This document shows, piece after piece, positions 1-9,223 of a DNA stretch of 31,054 bases (positions within the stretch are counted from its first letter, which is position 1; each line of letters begins with the position of its first letter). The position numbers and the translations under genes were made by a program. The DNA comes from Bremia lactucae (taxonomy: Eukaryota > Oomycota > Peronosporomycetes > Peronosporales > Peronosporaceae), in contig NC_090615.1 of assembly GCF_004359215.1 (NCBI RefSeq), positions 5,516,194-5,547,247 of the forward strand. The letters are read 5' to 3'. A model generated the notes under the pieces. The model did no database searches. It was given only the letters and a program-made list of their open reading frames with translations, and was not told where the DNA came from.

Positions 1-272
1 GCCCGATAGGAGTGGCGATCTCGCCCACCTACTCGCGGCTGCCTTACCTTCGTCCGTTCAGTCGCATGCGTTAAACGCTGCTGAACGACGTATTGCGGAA
101 CTCGAGGTCAAGTCTCACGACTGACCTCGGACCTCGTTGACGTCCGAGCGAAGGCTCGTCAGGGTTATGAACGCCTGAAGACTCTCTTGGACCTTTTCGA
201 ACGGATAATGCTGAGGGATCCGCGTTACTCGCGCGATGTCCCTCGCTCTCCAAGTCCTGTTCGTGGAGGGAG
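1..272 (+). pseudogene. C-terminal fragment of Gypsy antisense ORF
   Basis: This stretch matches 16912-17183 and 19214-19485 base for base apart from scattered substitutions, so it is the 3' part of the extra ORF that this Gypsy family carries opposite to gag-pol. The readable part encodes a heptad-like, charged segment (ERLKTLLDLF followed by RDPRYSRD) and the start of an Arg/Ser-rich tail. A one-base deletion near 110 (compare 17017) breaks the frame, so it cannot make the full product. The left end is cut by the window. At about 272 it is joined directly to sequence that normally lies next to the polypurine tract (equivalent of about 15680), so two antisense-ORF pieces sit head to tail without an LTR between them. 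Confidence 0.6.
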
Positions 273-985
273 GAATTCAAAGATGAGAGAGGAGCTGCGA
301 GCAGCTTTACGCGCCGCTAGTTCACTCGATCACTCTGGCGCACGTGTTTTCATACACGGCGCCCGAAATGCTACCTAAAAGGGGCCAAGTTGGTGGGCCG
401 TCTGCGAAGACGCCCAGTCATCCTCGCACTAAGCGCATGCGCCGCGTTAATACGCCGGCCGCGTCTAATGCCTAAGTCGGAACGCCGACAGCCACTGCAG
501 CTGTCGCGTTAAAAGGGCTAAAGGATCCATCCCACTTTAGCAGTGAGGATGTTGATCCGTCGCTCATTGTCGACTACAATGAGTCGACACCGTTGCCGTC
601 ACCTCATAGTAGTGATGCGAAAAACGAGCTCATGAGGAAGGATGATGGCACATTGTTGCCCACCCAAACTTCTCTCATGGTTCACAACATGGAGACAGCA
701 TCATTTACGAATGCTGTCTCGACGTCTGCGCTGGATAGCGCAGCGACAGGTAATGAGAGCGCTGACCATAAAGGCGCTGCCGCTTCTCCGTTGGGTATAA
801 CCACAACGCCTTATGCTCAGGCCATAATCCATAATAGTTCTGACATAGAGGATTCGGAGCCTAAAGCTCCGCCGACGACACGTGAACGTGCTCAGTCAGT
901 GTCACAAGCCAGTCGTTTAGAACGTGGCTATGTGATGGGTGGCATTCCAAAGATGCCCCCTCCATCTAAATGGCCTCGAATTTAA
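273..985 (+). pseudogene. N-terminal part of Gypsy antisense ORF, truncated
   Basis: The reading frame opens at ATG 368 (MLPKRGQVGG) and matches the copy starting at 15774 (MPPKRGHVGG). One in-frame TAA at 473-475 interrupts it; otherwise it stays open to the TAA at 983-985. The protein is rich in Ser, Ala and Pro with acidic clusters (DIEDSEPKAPP) and a basic N-terminus (TKRMRR), suggesting a disordered nuclear-type protein; I recognise no domain. It keeps the motif GGIPKMPPPSKWPR, whereas the copies at 15774 and 18175 lost this frame through a small indel, so this fragment preserves a more ancestral form here. It ends abruptly at about 980, fused to a polypurine tract and LTR in the same (plus) orientation, opposite to the arrangement in the complete element. 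Confidence 0.6.
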
Positions 986-998
986 AAATGTAAATTCG

Positions 999-1017
999 TT
1001 CTTAAAGGGAGGGGTGG
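999..1017 (+). other. Polypurine tract of plus-oriented Gypsy fragment
   Basis: A purine-rich run (AAAGGGAGGGG) directly abuts the LTR start at 1018. The same position next to the LTRs at 15110-15642 and 1628-2153 holds AAAGGGGGGATGG and a related run on the minus strand, so this is the plus-strand priming site of the element. It marks the LTR at 1018 as a 3' LTR. Confidence 0.6.
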
Positions 1018-1548
1018 CGTAACGGGCTAAAGTTGCCCTAATGTTACACAGTCCCCGTTTAGTACACTTGGTGTTCTTAAGGGGATGGTCAATTACTAAA
1101 TAATAGTAGTTAGACCCAGCACTCGGGTGTGGTGCACATTTGTGACCAACCCTTGCGTATGTGATGCACATGGGTGCATTCACATTAGGAGGGATGACGC
1201 CCAGCGTCATCTATTACGCGAGATATCTAAAAAAATACGCTCGCAATACATATTAAGTGTTATCTATAGAGATGACATTTTAACTGGTAAAAATAGGTAT
1301 TTATATTAAGTTCTATTAAATATAAATCAGTCTGAAAACTACTTCCTACTTGGTAAGTGCGCACGTAAAGCCGGATTACTGCTTCCGTGATGTCACTTAG
1401 TTTACGGCTTATGGTTTGTTGGGTGAGGTCGCTTCGGCGCCCACCAACTACCTCACTGCACGTGAAAGAAGACGGTCAAACCGCTTCCTCGCTGCGCTAG
1501 GTGTGGGCTTTAGTAGAGCGTGGCCACATTACGACGTGTCTGCCTACA
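1018..1548 (+). repeat. Gypsy LTR copy A (plus orientation)
   Basis: 531 bp, beginning CGTAACGGGC (canonical TGTAAC with a mutated first base) and ending GCCTACA. Homologous over its whole length to 1628-2153, 15110-15642 and 22657-23212 (all reversed) and to 30755-31054. The first roughly 370 bases resemble the copies at 15110, 22657 and 30755; the last roughly 165 bases instead match the neighbouring inverted copy at 1628-2153 almost perfectly. Confidence 0.85.
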
Positions 1549-1627
1549 TGTGGGCTAATGCCGAACTTAAGTTTCCGACGCACGACTTTGCCAAGTGTGT
1601 AGGCAATATTGAGCTGCTCATGTGTGA
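1549..1627. other. Spacer between inverted LTRs
   Basis: 79 bp, unrelated to the LTRs. It begins TGTGG and ends TGTGA, so the bases next to the two LTR ends are similar but not an exact target duplication. No gene is visible; it may be remaining target DNA. Confidence 0.4.
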
Positions 1628-2153
1628 TGTAGGCGTGCATGTCTTAATGCGGCCATGCTCTACTTAAGCACACACCTAGCGCAGCGAGGAAGCGATTTGA
1701 CCGTCTTCTTTCACGTGCAGTGAGGTAGTTGGTGGGCGCCGAAGCGACCTCACCCAACAAACCAAAAGCCGTAAACTAAGTGACATCACGGAAGCGGTAA
1801 TCCGGCTCCAGTGTGCACTTAAAAACTAGTTTCTAGACTGATTTATTGTTGATCGTATTAATTATAAATTTCCTATTTTTACTAATCCTTAAATTTCATC
1901 TCTGTAAATAATCAATAAATTGTATTGCGAGCATATCTTTCTAGATACCTTGCGTAGCGCATGATGCTAGCCGTCATCCCCGCTAATGTGAATGCCCTCA
2001 GGGACAACACACACACAAGGGTGGGTCACAATGGGAACAACACCCAAGAAGTAGGTATAATTACATAACTTAGATGATTTGCATTCCCCTTACGGGTACA
2101 CAAGTTTACTTAACGGGTATTGTGTAACATTAAGGCAACTTTAGCCCGTTACA
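1628..2153 (-). repeat. Gypsy LTR copy B (minus orientation)
   Basis: 526 bp, on the minus strand starting TGTAACGGGC (2153) and ending CGCCTACA (1628). It is the most diverged of the five LTR copies in its 5' half: the segment where the others read CAGCACTCGGGTG is replaced by a distinct version. It is followed on its interior side by a polypurine tract and the antisense ORF, as in the complete element at 15110. Confidence 0.85.
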
Positions 2154-2173
2154 CCATCACCCCTCTAAAAAGA
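2154..2173 (-). other. Polypurine tract of minus-oriented Gypsy fragment
   Basis: The minus strand reads a purine-rich run (TAGAGGGGTGATGG) ending exactly at the LTR boundary at 2153, equivalent to the tract at 15643-15660. It identifies the LTR at 1628-2153 as the 3' LTR of a minus-strand element. Confidence 0.55.
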
Positions 2174-2281
2174 ATTTACATTTTGCAAATTCGTAAAGAG
2201 GACAGAGGAACAGCAAACTGCTTTACGCGCCGCTTAGTTCTCTCATTCACTCTGCTACCCGTGTCTTACACGGAGCCGAAT

Positions 2282-3570
2282 ATGCCACCTAAAAGCGGCA
2301 AAGTTGATGGGTCGTCTGCGTATCCATCTACTTAACCACGCGCGAAGCGCACGCGCCACGTTAACACGCCGCCGTCTCCCAGTGCCAAAGTTACAACGCC
2401 GACGGCCGCTGCTGCAGTCGCGTTAACTCGGCTGAATGATCCATCCCACTTTCACAGTGAAGATGACGATCCGCCGCTCATTGTTGACTACAATGAGTCG
2501 ACACCGCTGCCATCACCTTATAGTAGTGATGAGGACAGCGAACAATTGAGGAAGAATGATGGAGCTCTATTGCCCTTCCAAACTTTGCTCATTGCTCCAA
2601 CATGAAGACAACAACGTTTTCTATTGCTGTCTCGTCGTCTGCGCTGGCTAGCGCAGCGATCATTAATGAGAGCGCTGCATATAAACGCGCAGCTGATTCT
2701 CCATTGGATAAATTCTAAGCGTCTTATGCTAAGACCATTATTCACAACGGTTCCAACATATAGGAGCCTAATTGTAAGGCTTCGCCGACGACACGTGAGC
2801 GTGCTCAATCGGTGCGCAAGCTAGTCGTATTGAACGTGGCTGTGTGATGGGTGGCATATCACTTATCCACTTCCATCTCAATGGCCTCGTATTTACGGGC
2901 CAAAAGCGTCGCTCCTAGAGCGCGCTAATTCTGGAAGGTCAGGGGGGAATCGCTTGGGCGTATTTTCCTGATCCCGGTCGTGTTGCGTTCAAATGAAACG
3001 CCCAAACAATATGAGGCGGAATTCACACGCCGCTTTCAACCGCATTACGATGTTTCTCACCACTCTACTCCTGCTAGTCCATTTGAGACTAGTGGAGAGG
3101 CCTCAGCTGGTGCTTCTTTTTAAAGGCAGTCACGTAAGGTATTGATTGGTTCCCAAGGTTCAAAACTCTTCTGGTGTCCCCTCCTCGACGAGGATTTGAT
3201 AATTCTGCATCACGGCAAGCAACCTTCCAACAAGGAAGCGTTAGTTCCCACCCGCATCCATCAGTGCAGGCGGCGTCCGATAGGAGTGGCGATCTCGACC
3301 ACCTATTCGAGGCCTTACTCGCGTCTGTTTAGTCGTAGGCGTTAAGCGCTGATGAACGACACATTGGGGATCTCGAGGGTCAAGTCTTGCGGCTGACCTC
3401 GGAAACTTCGGCTTGACATTCTGGAGAAATTGATGCTGAGGGACCCGCATCAAAGCGCGTGGTATCCCTCGCTCTCCGAGCCCTTATCGTGATGGAAGTA
3501 GTCATTCGCCGAACGTTTTTCACCTTCGCCGTCACTCTCACCTGATCAACACTCGGCTCACAGTCGACGT
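2282..3570 (+). pseudogene. Degenerate Gypsy antisense ORF
   Basis: Opens at ATG 2282 (MPPKSGKVDGSS) and aligns with the ORF at 15774 along its length: the LNDPSHFHSEDDDP region at about 2435, SNETPKQYEAEF at about 2990, the KQPSNKEALVPTRIHQC segment at about 3210, and the charged C-terminal region near 3360-3480. It carries a stop at residue 18 (2333-2335), many further stops and frameshifts, and an internal loss around 3050 relative to the other copies. It is the most diverged copy here. That the same protein-like segments can still be traced suggests the ORF was once under constraint; this is inference and was not measured. Confidence 0.55.
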
Positions 3571-3659
3571 CACCATCGATCTCCTTAGACGGGTATGTGA
3601 CCTCTTCTGGATCAACATACTGTTTCAGACGACCCACGTAAAATTCGGGGTGCGTCTTA
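3530..3659 (-). pseudogene. Gypsy integrase C-terminal fragment
   Basis: The minus strand encodes GRLKQYVDPEEVTYP just after a KTHPEFYV-like segment, equivalent to the integrase tail at 17221-17523 and 19523-19945 (LKRYVDPNEVTYP). Homology stops at about 3659, where unrelated AT-rich sequence begins, so this element is truncated here; the rest of pol is missing at this locus. Its 3' end converges with the antisense ORF. Confidence 0.6.
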
Positions 3660-3819
3660 ACCGTTGCGCAAGCCTTAGGAAGGCACTTGACACTTTAAGG
3701 GCAAAAGGGAAACTGAACTTTTTATAAATTATTAATAATATTTTAGCCCTGATAACATTTTTGAGATGTATTTTTGACACCAGATATATATCTAGTGGCG
3801 ACCACTCGTATTACCCATT
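3660..3819. other. AT-rich stretch without recognisable gene
   Basis: Sequence between the truncated Gypsy fragment and the duplicated block. I see no ORF, LTR or other feature in it. Confidence 0.4.
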
Positions 3820-3861
3820 AATGGGATTCTAATGGGATTCTAATGGGATTCTAATGGGATT
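3820..3861 (+). repeat. 11-bp tandem repeat, about 3.8 units
   Basis: Unit AATGGGATTCT, repeated at 3820-3830, 3831-3841 and 3842-3852 with a partial fourth unit to 3861. The start of the second 4.7-kb copy (8560) falls inside this repeat, so it is a likely point where assembly broke. Confidence 0.9.
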
Positions 3862-4240
3862 AATATTTAAAATAGAAAAGGGGTATTTGCCCAAAATTTG
3901 AATGTACCACATCGCTTTGCCAACTAAATTGTGCCCACTACACCCTCATATATCATCCTGTTGACACCGAGTGTCGACATTCACACACACACATTTCCTC
4001 TTTGAGGTTGGAGGACAACAGCTAACCTTACGGTTGTGTTTACATCCCTTTTAGTTCATGACAGGTATCCAGACATTGCCTTCTTCCTGGAGGACGAAGA
4101 TTCACACTTTGTCTGAGGAGGAAGTGAGAAGCCCAGAACCATCACGCACCAGCGTGAAATGGACTCTTAATCCGGTCCAGGACGTGGTGTAGCGGATGCT
4201 TTAACCGCATACGCAGAACACCAGGCATGGAGGCCAATAA

Positions 4241-4456
4241 AACCCGCTTGATGAAGAGCAAGCACGAGCTATCATTAAAAAGGAGCAAGCTGTTCACCGG
4301 GCTGCGGCCCTGCGAAAGCAAAAGCTCATTGGTAACAGAAATTCACACTCCTTAGTGTGGAATAGCCTCCAGGAGATTCCGGGTCGTAAGTTGTACGCCT
4401 GGGCCCTGCACCCAAGGCGACTTGGCCGGAGGAGCTTGCCGCATGCGTTGCTATAA
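4241..4456 (+). pseudogene. Unidentified coding remnant (copy 1)
   Basis: A 72-codon open run with no start codon, between TAA at 4238 and TAA at 4454. It reads like genuine protein: a charged amphipathic start (DEEQARAIIKKEQAVHRAA) followed by LVWNSLQEIPGRKLYAWAL. It lies on the plus strand just outside the recognisable end of the minus-strand Gypsy pol. I do not recognise it; it could be a piece of another retroelement gag or of a host gene. The flanking stretch 3862-4240 holds no feature I can identify. Confidence 0.3.
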
Positions 4457-4509
4457 ATAAGAGATACCTTACCTTCGTGATTATGACGTCACGTTAGTAT
4501 TTAGCGCTT

Positions 4510-6490
4510 CTGCGCGAACAAGCACGTGCGATTTATAAAGTTTGGCCACCAAAACTGCGGCTTTCAGAGTCGAAGTTTATTTTATGGATCGAGATGACCA
4601 CTAAAGCAGTATCATGTGCCTCATTGAGGATTCGGTACTTAAGGTCACAATCGTGTGTAACTACGATGCGCGGAAATCCTCGGCATCAGTCGAAAAGAAC
4701 AAAATCCCCCTTTCGGTAGACTATCAATGTAAGCTTGCTCTCAATCGAGTCAACCATTAAATGTCCGAGTGTTGAAACTCCTTGTTGCCAAGAGATCACA
4801 ACAACGCCACACACTGTTCATCCGTCACATATGTCGAACGAATTTGATCAGAGATCAGTAAAGTCTCGGTTGTCACATGAGCTAGCTCATAATCAGGCCG
4901 GTGGTATTACGCATCAGCCAGAGCATTTTGCTTTACCGGCTTATGTATTGCATAAAAAGTGTATTCGGCGAATAGAGAAATCCACCGAGCCACTCACTGG
5001 GAGGAATGAGGTGACTTAGTCGTGGTGCCTTTTTATAGACACATATTCTATCACGAAATGCGTAGAGCAAACTGGATGTACTCTGATTGACAAGATCATA
5101 CATCGTCGCAAGAAGTCCTTTGTCATGAACAGGATAATTTTTTTCTGCAGCATGAAGCTGTCTAGACTCGAACACAGTTACGCGTTCCCGTTCATCTTCA
5201 TCTGTTTGTAACAGAGCACTACCGATGGCATACTCAGATTCGTCACGGATGGATTAGGGTTGGGCAGAGCCAATATCGGAACAAGGATGAGTGCTTAAAA
5301 GGTTCACATTCGTTGCTTGTACAGCACCTATCTGTACTCATCTTAAGAAGATTAGATGATGGTCGAGTCATATCCGCGTTATTCTCACTGTACTTGTGCA
5401 AGTAGTTGGCTTGGCCAAGCCACTTACGCAGGTCTTTTGAGTTTTTATCAATCGGTGATTCAACAATGGCTTTGACCTAGCAAGGTCAGCACTAAGGCTT
5501 CACGTCTCAATAAAGCATCCTAGAAAGAGAATATCGTCTGTATCGAAGATGTATTTCGAAGCGTTGGCGTACAACTTATTTGTGCGCATGCACTCGAGCA
5601 CGGCTCGCGAATGGGCGATGTGGTTTCCCAGATCCAACCAACCCTGCTCTGCAAGACTATGAACAAAAAGTCATCAAAGTAAATCTGTGCATAATCTCGA
5701 TGACGACGGAACAGTTGCATCACTAGAAGATAAAAAGTAGCGGGACATTGGAATCATCTTGTGGCATTACCAACCACTCTGTGAGCGGGATGTAACTAGC
5801 TCGCATAAGGAGCTGATAATACCTATCGATTAAATCAAACGTACTGTATATTGTACATCCTACCATGTTACGTCATTTCTAGGAATGGGTGTCTGTGCTG
5901 GTATGATAGCAGCATTAAGTTTATTTCAAGTATGCAAAATGCGTTGTTAACCTTTTGTTTTTTTTACACTAAAGTCGGTGTCAAATCGAGAGAATTACTT
6001 TCTTGTATCATTACAGCCTCGTGCTTAGCACGAAAGAAGTCGTTAATGACGTCACACTATTCGTTTGGTAAAGGCCACTCCAATATTTGATTTCGAAAAT
6101 CAAGTCAATTTCATGATGTACACCTCTATCAGAGGTAACACAGACGGTGAATTTTGGCACACTACGTCTTGATATTCATAACCTAAGGAAAAGAACGGAT
6201 TCATGTGATCTTAAAGGTCGATGGTCCACTCTGCGCCTTAGTATCCTTAAGAACAGCTTCATCTAGCAGCGACGATGAGCTCAACTAAGTGTCTGGTCAG
6301 ATGACCACTATTTTGGATACATAGCCGGCTTTCAAGGCCTGCCTAAACGCACCAGCAGATATTTCATCGACCATTAACAGAGCATTTAGCGAGGAGATAG
6401 CTCTAAGGCTAATTTTATTCTTAACGTTGCCAGTCTTACAATTAACAAATGTATAAAGCAGCTCACTATGATCACTGTGACATGATCAGC
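4510..6490 (-). pseudogene. Degenerate Ty3/Gypsy pol: RT, RNase H, integrase start (copy 1)
   Basis: Read right to left. A linker containing SSSLLDEAVLKDTK (about 6250) precedes the RT; NKLNAAIIPAQTPIPR (about 5900) and YYQLLMRAS then EWLVMPQ (about 5800-5750) are RT palm and finger motifs. The catalytic YFDD is intact at 5670-5681. RNase H is marked by SRQLHAAEKNYPVHDKGLLA at about 5170-5110, and the integrase zinc-finger start by GHLDP...FWWPNFIN at about 4530-4590. Many stops and frameshifts make it non-functional. It belongs to the Gypsy group but I see no LTR at either end. The short plus-strand ORFs at 4735 and 5851 are its shadows. Confidence 0.75.
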
Positions 6491-7237
6491 GCGGCGCGTC
6501 GCGCCCCACCGTATCCGACATTGGTCCAGATTGTCTCGATGAAGAGACAATACACCTCTTTAAAGGCCGGGAACTTACTGCTCTTAAGTTTTACAGGTCT
6601 TAAGCCTTAGCTTGCTCTTGGCATGAGACGATATTAAACCAAATATCTGACTTAAACTCGTCATCCAGTGAACATAAACGTGTCACTTCACGTGCATCTG
6701 GGAAATACACGCTTGATGAATCGGCCCTAGGTCCACAATGCTTTCAGAATTATGTACTTCGTTATCACAACGATTATCACTCAACAAAGTACTTGCCGTT
6801 TCACCAACAAACAATGAGACCCGCTCGCTAATAATGCTCTCAACGGAGCACGTGCCATTTCACTAACAAACAATGAGCCACGCTCACTAATAATGCTCTC
6901 AACATTAAAGTTATTTAACTCAGACATTCTAATATCTTACACACTGACAGATTTTGTCGTTGGATCACGCAAATAACGCTTTTGCTACATAGCGAATGTG
7001 GGTTGATAACTTTTCAACGCTTCGCTAGATACATTGCGCGTGGCGCCTACGCTCAACAACTTCCAGACAAGGCGCGGACGTATTACCGTAGACAAAGTCG
7101 AAGGATGGTGAGAGGATGCTGCAAACATTTTCGACAAATAGTATGGCCTCCCAAAGCGTAAAACTTTGAACGGCACCAAAAGCGTCGCTTTAGAACTGGA
7201 TGGACCTCTTCCTGTACCTGACAACAGTCAGTGATAT
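6491..7237. other. Transposon-derived region of unresolved origin (copy 1)
   Basis: Lies between the Gypsy pol remnant (minus) and the Copia gag remnant (plus). A 79-codon minus-strand frame at 6985-7224 begins MSGTGRGPSSSKATL, which reads like a retroelement gag start, but I cannot assign it. I see no LTR or target duplication marking the boundary between the two elements. Confidence 0.3.
6794..6903 (+). repeat. 59-bp imperfect tandem duplication (copy 1)
   Basis: Two units offset by 59 bp share TTTCAC(C/T)AACAAACAATGAG and the following TAATAATGCTCTCAAC, with a handful of substitutions. It lies in the linker region upstream of the Gypsy pol. The second copy is at 11508-11617. Confidence 0.75.
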
Positions 7238-8558
7238 GTGCGGGGTCTAGTATTCGAAAATATTGTTCACTATGCAGATCCGCATATGCGAATGACGATG
7301 ATGTCTAGAAAGGATTTGCATCGAACGGATCACTTGCGTCAAGCAGAAGAGCTAACACAATTTGCTCCGTCTTCCGAGGTCGGTATCTCGACAAGATATT
7401 TCGGTCGTGATGTGGTGACCAACGTTCTGCAGCATCCAAACCCACGGTCAAGATGGACTGACGCAATGATGATGACGAAAAACGTACACGTGCGTGTTTC
7501 AAGTGCGGTGAAGTCGGAAATATTAAGGCAAAGTGTCCTTAGACAAAGAGCAAGAGCGAAAGCTCTGAATTCGTGTTCACAGTCGAAACCATTGCAGGGG
7601 TTGCAATCGGATTTGTGAATTGTAGACAGCGGATTTAGTCGACACCTTGTCAATGACTTCAGTCTATTAAGTGATGTGACGAACTGTCACAACGAATGCT
7701 TGACGGCTGCCACTGATGGGGTACTGCGGATAACCAAACAAGGCAGTCTCGAATTCAAGGTGGTTGCTCTCGGGGTTGAAAACACCATCAAGCTGCTCGA
7801 GGAGCAAAGAGGCAACTTCACTACGGTCTTTACCAATTACGGCGATGGTTGTTGCACCTGAATATGAGTCCAATTTGGATGTTCAGTGTAAAAGTTTGAT
7901 GTACTTCCATCGTCGTCTTGGCCATCTACATTTTGATACAATTATCAAGATGGCCATGGACCCGGCATCAAGCATCAGTTTGACTAATCAAAAGCGTAAG
8001 ACTTACCTCGCCTGTGCTCAGAGGAAGCAGCAAAGATGGGTGCAGTCTTAAAGGGATACTGGCACCAACTCACCTATCGATGTGGTGGGTGGCGTAATTT
8101 GCTTTAACCTTAAAGGTCCGATGACGCCAAGGGGTCGTTTGGGCAATCGGTTAATCGACCATCGTTCCAACTATTGCCGTGTTTTCCCGGCACCTACATA
8201 AAACTGCTGTTTTTATCATCAATTTCGCATATGCACTATACATGTCGACTCCAAGAACAAATCGCTTCGCGTGTGTGGCAAGTCTGCGATTATCCTTGGA
8301 CGAGATTTGACGATGAAGGAAAACAAGGTGTATATTATGAAGGACAAGGTCGTTCAAGTCACGAACCATGTCTTCAATATCGAGGCACTACCAAGTAATC
8401 AGATCGATTTATTTGATGACGGGATGGACCATCAGGAGGAGTTGAGTAGCGCAACTCAAGTCATGATCGGACCAAATTCAAGCGGCAAAAAACGTGCAAC
8501 AAAGGGACTCCGTTGCCGCTTGTCGTGGATCAGTTAACGCCATGAAACAAGATCGATG
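7238..8558 (+). pseudogene. Degenerate Ty1/Copia gag-pol, 5' half (copy 1)
   Basis: A gag nucleocapsid knuckle CFKCGEVGNIKAKC lies at 7495-7536; the expected His of CCHC is Asn. A GAG-pre-integrase segment (YFHRRLGHLHFD at about 7900, YLACAQRKQQ at about 8005) has the first Cys of its CxxC replaced by Tyr. The integrase start (PIDVVGGVICFNLKGPM, about 8075-8125) has Asn at 8106-8108 where the first catalytic Asp is expected. A deletion then joins it to the integrase tail (GKSAIILGRDLTMKENKVYI, about 8270-8330). Stops and frameshifts occur throughout. No 5' LTR is visible. This copy is cut at the single N. Confidence 0.75.
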
Positions 8559-8559
8559 N
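8559..8559. other. Single-base assembly gap
   Basis: One N at the exact junction between the two copies of the 4.71-kb repeat. In draft scaffolds this pattern commonly marks two contigs placed end to end without a real measured gap. Confidence 0.9.
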
Positions 8560-8954
8560 GGATTCTAATGGGATTAATATTTAAAATAGAAAAGGGGTAT
8601 TTGCCCAAAATTTGAATGTACCACATCGCTTTGCCAACTAAATTGTGCCCACTACACCCTCATATATCATCCTGTTGACACCGAGTGTCGACATTCACAC
8701 ACACACATTTCCTCTTTGAGGTTGGAGGACAACAGCTAACCTTACGGTTGTGTTTACATCCCTTTTAGTTCATGACAGGTATCCAGACATTGCCTTCTTC
8801 CTGGAGGACGAAGATTCACACTTTGTCTGAGGAGGAAGTGAGAAGCCCAGAACCATCACGCACCAGCGTGAAATGGACTCTTAATCCGGTCCAGGACGTG
8901 GTGTAGCGGATGCTTTAACCGCATACGCAGAACACCAGGCATGGAGGCCAATAA

Positions 8955-9170
8955 AACCCGCTTGATGAAGAGCAAGCACGAGCTATCATTAAAAAGGAGC
9001 AAGCTGTTCACCGGGCTGCGGCCCTGCGAAAGCAAAAGCTCATTGGTAACAGAAATTCACACTCCTTAGTGTGGAATAGCCTCCAGGAGATTCCGGGTCG
9101 TAAGTTGTACGCCTGGGCCCTGCACCCAAGGCGACTTGGCCGGAGGAGCTTGCCGCATGCGTTGCTATAA
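8955..9170 (+). pseudogene. Unidentified coding remnant (copy 2)
   Basis: Same sequence as 4241-4456 in the second copy of the direct repeat. Function unknown. Confidence 0.3.
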
Positions 9171-9223
9171 ATAAGAGATACCTTACCTTCGTGATTATGA
9201 CGTCACGTTAGTATTTAGCGCTT

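Larger units (their letters stand above)
1018..2153. repeat. Large inverted repeat of two LTRs around a 79-bp spacer
   Basis: Copy A (1018-1548, plus) and copy B (1628-2153, minus) face each other with their 3' ends inward. The inner arms (about 1385-1548 and 1628-1795) are close to identical when folded, including the stretch around the CACGTGAAAGAAGACGG motif, while the outer arms are much more diverged. The result is a potential 0.5-kb-arm palindrome. Confidence 0.85.
3846..8558 (+). repeat. 4.71-kb direct repeat, copy 1
   Basis: 4713 bp identical to 8560-13272 (offset 4714) apart from one substitution that I noticed: G at 8134 versus A at 12848. All the translated segments I compared are the same. 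It contains a decayed minus-strand Gypsy pol and the 5' half of a decayed plus-strand Copia element, and ends at a single N. Confidence 0.93.

Noticed and set aside
1416..1667. Small plus-strand ORF running out of LTR A, and similar short frames in other LTRs
   Set aside because: They fall within LTR sequence and differ between copies; nothing suggests they encode protein.
1018..2153. A DNA transposon with terminal inverted repeats
   Set aside because: The inverted arms are full LTRs of a Gypsy family seen elsewhere in the window, with polypurine tracts outside them; the 79-bp spacer has no transposase.
3820..3861. CRISPR-like repeat array
   Set aside because: The units are 11 bp, directly adjacent and without spacers, in a eukaryotic genome.
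4735..5019. 94-codon plus-strand frame (also at 9449-9733)
   Set aside because: It lies antisense to the Gypsy RNase H/integrase remnant, whose motifs read on the minus strand; treated as a shadow.
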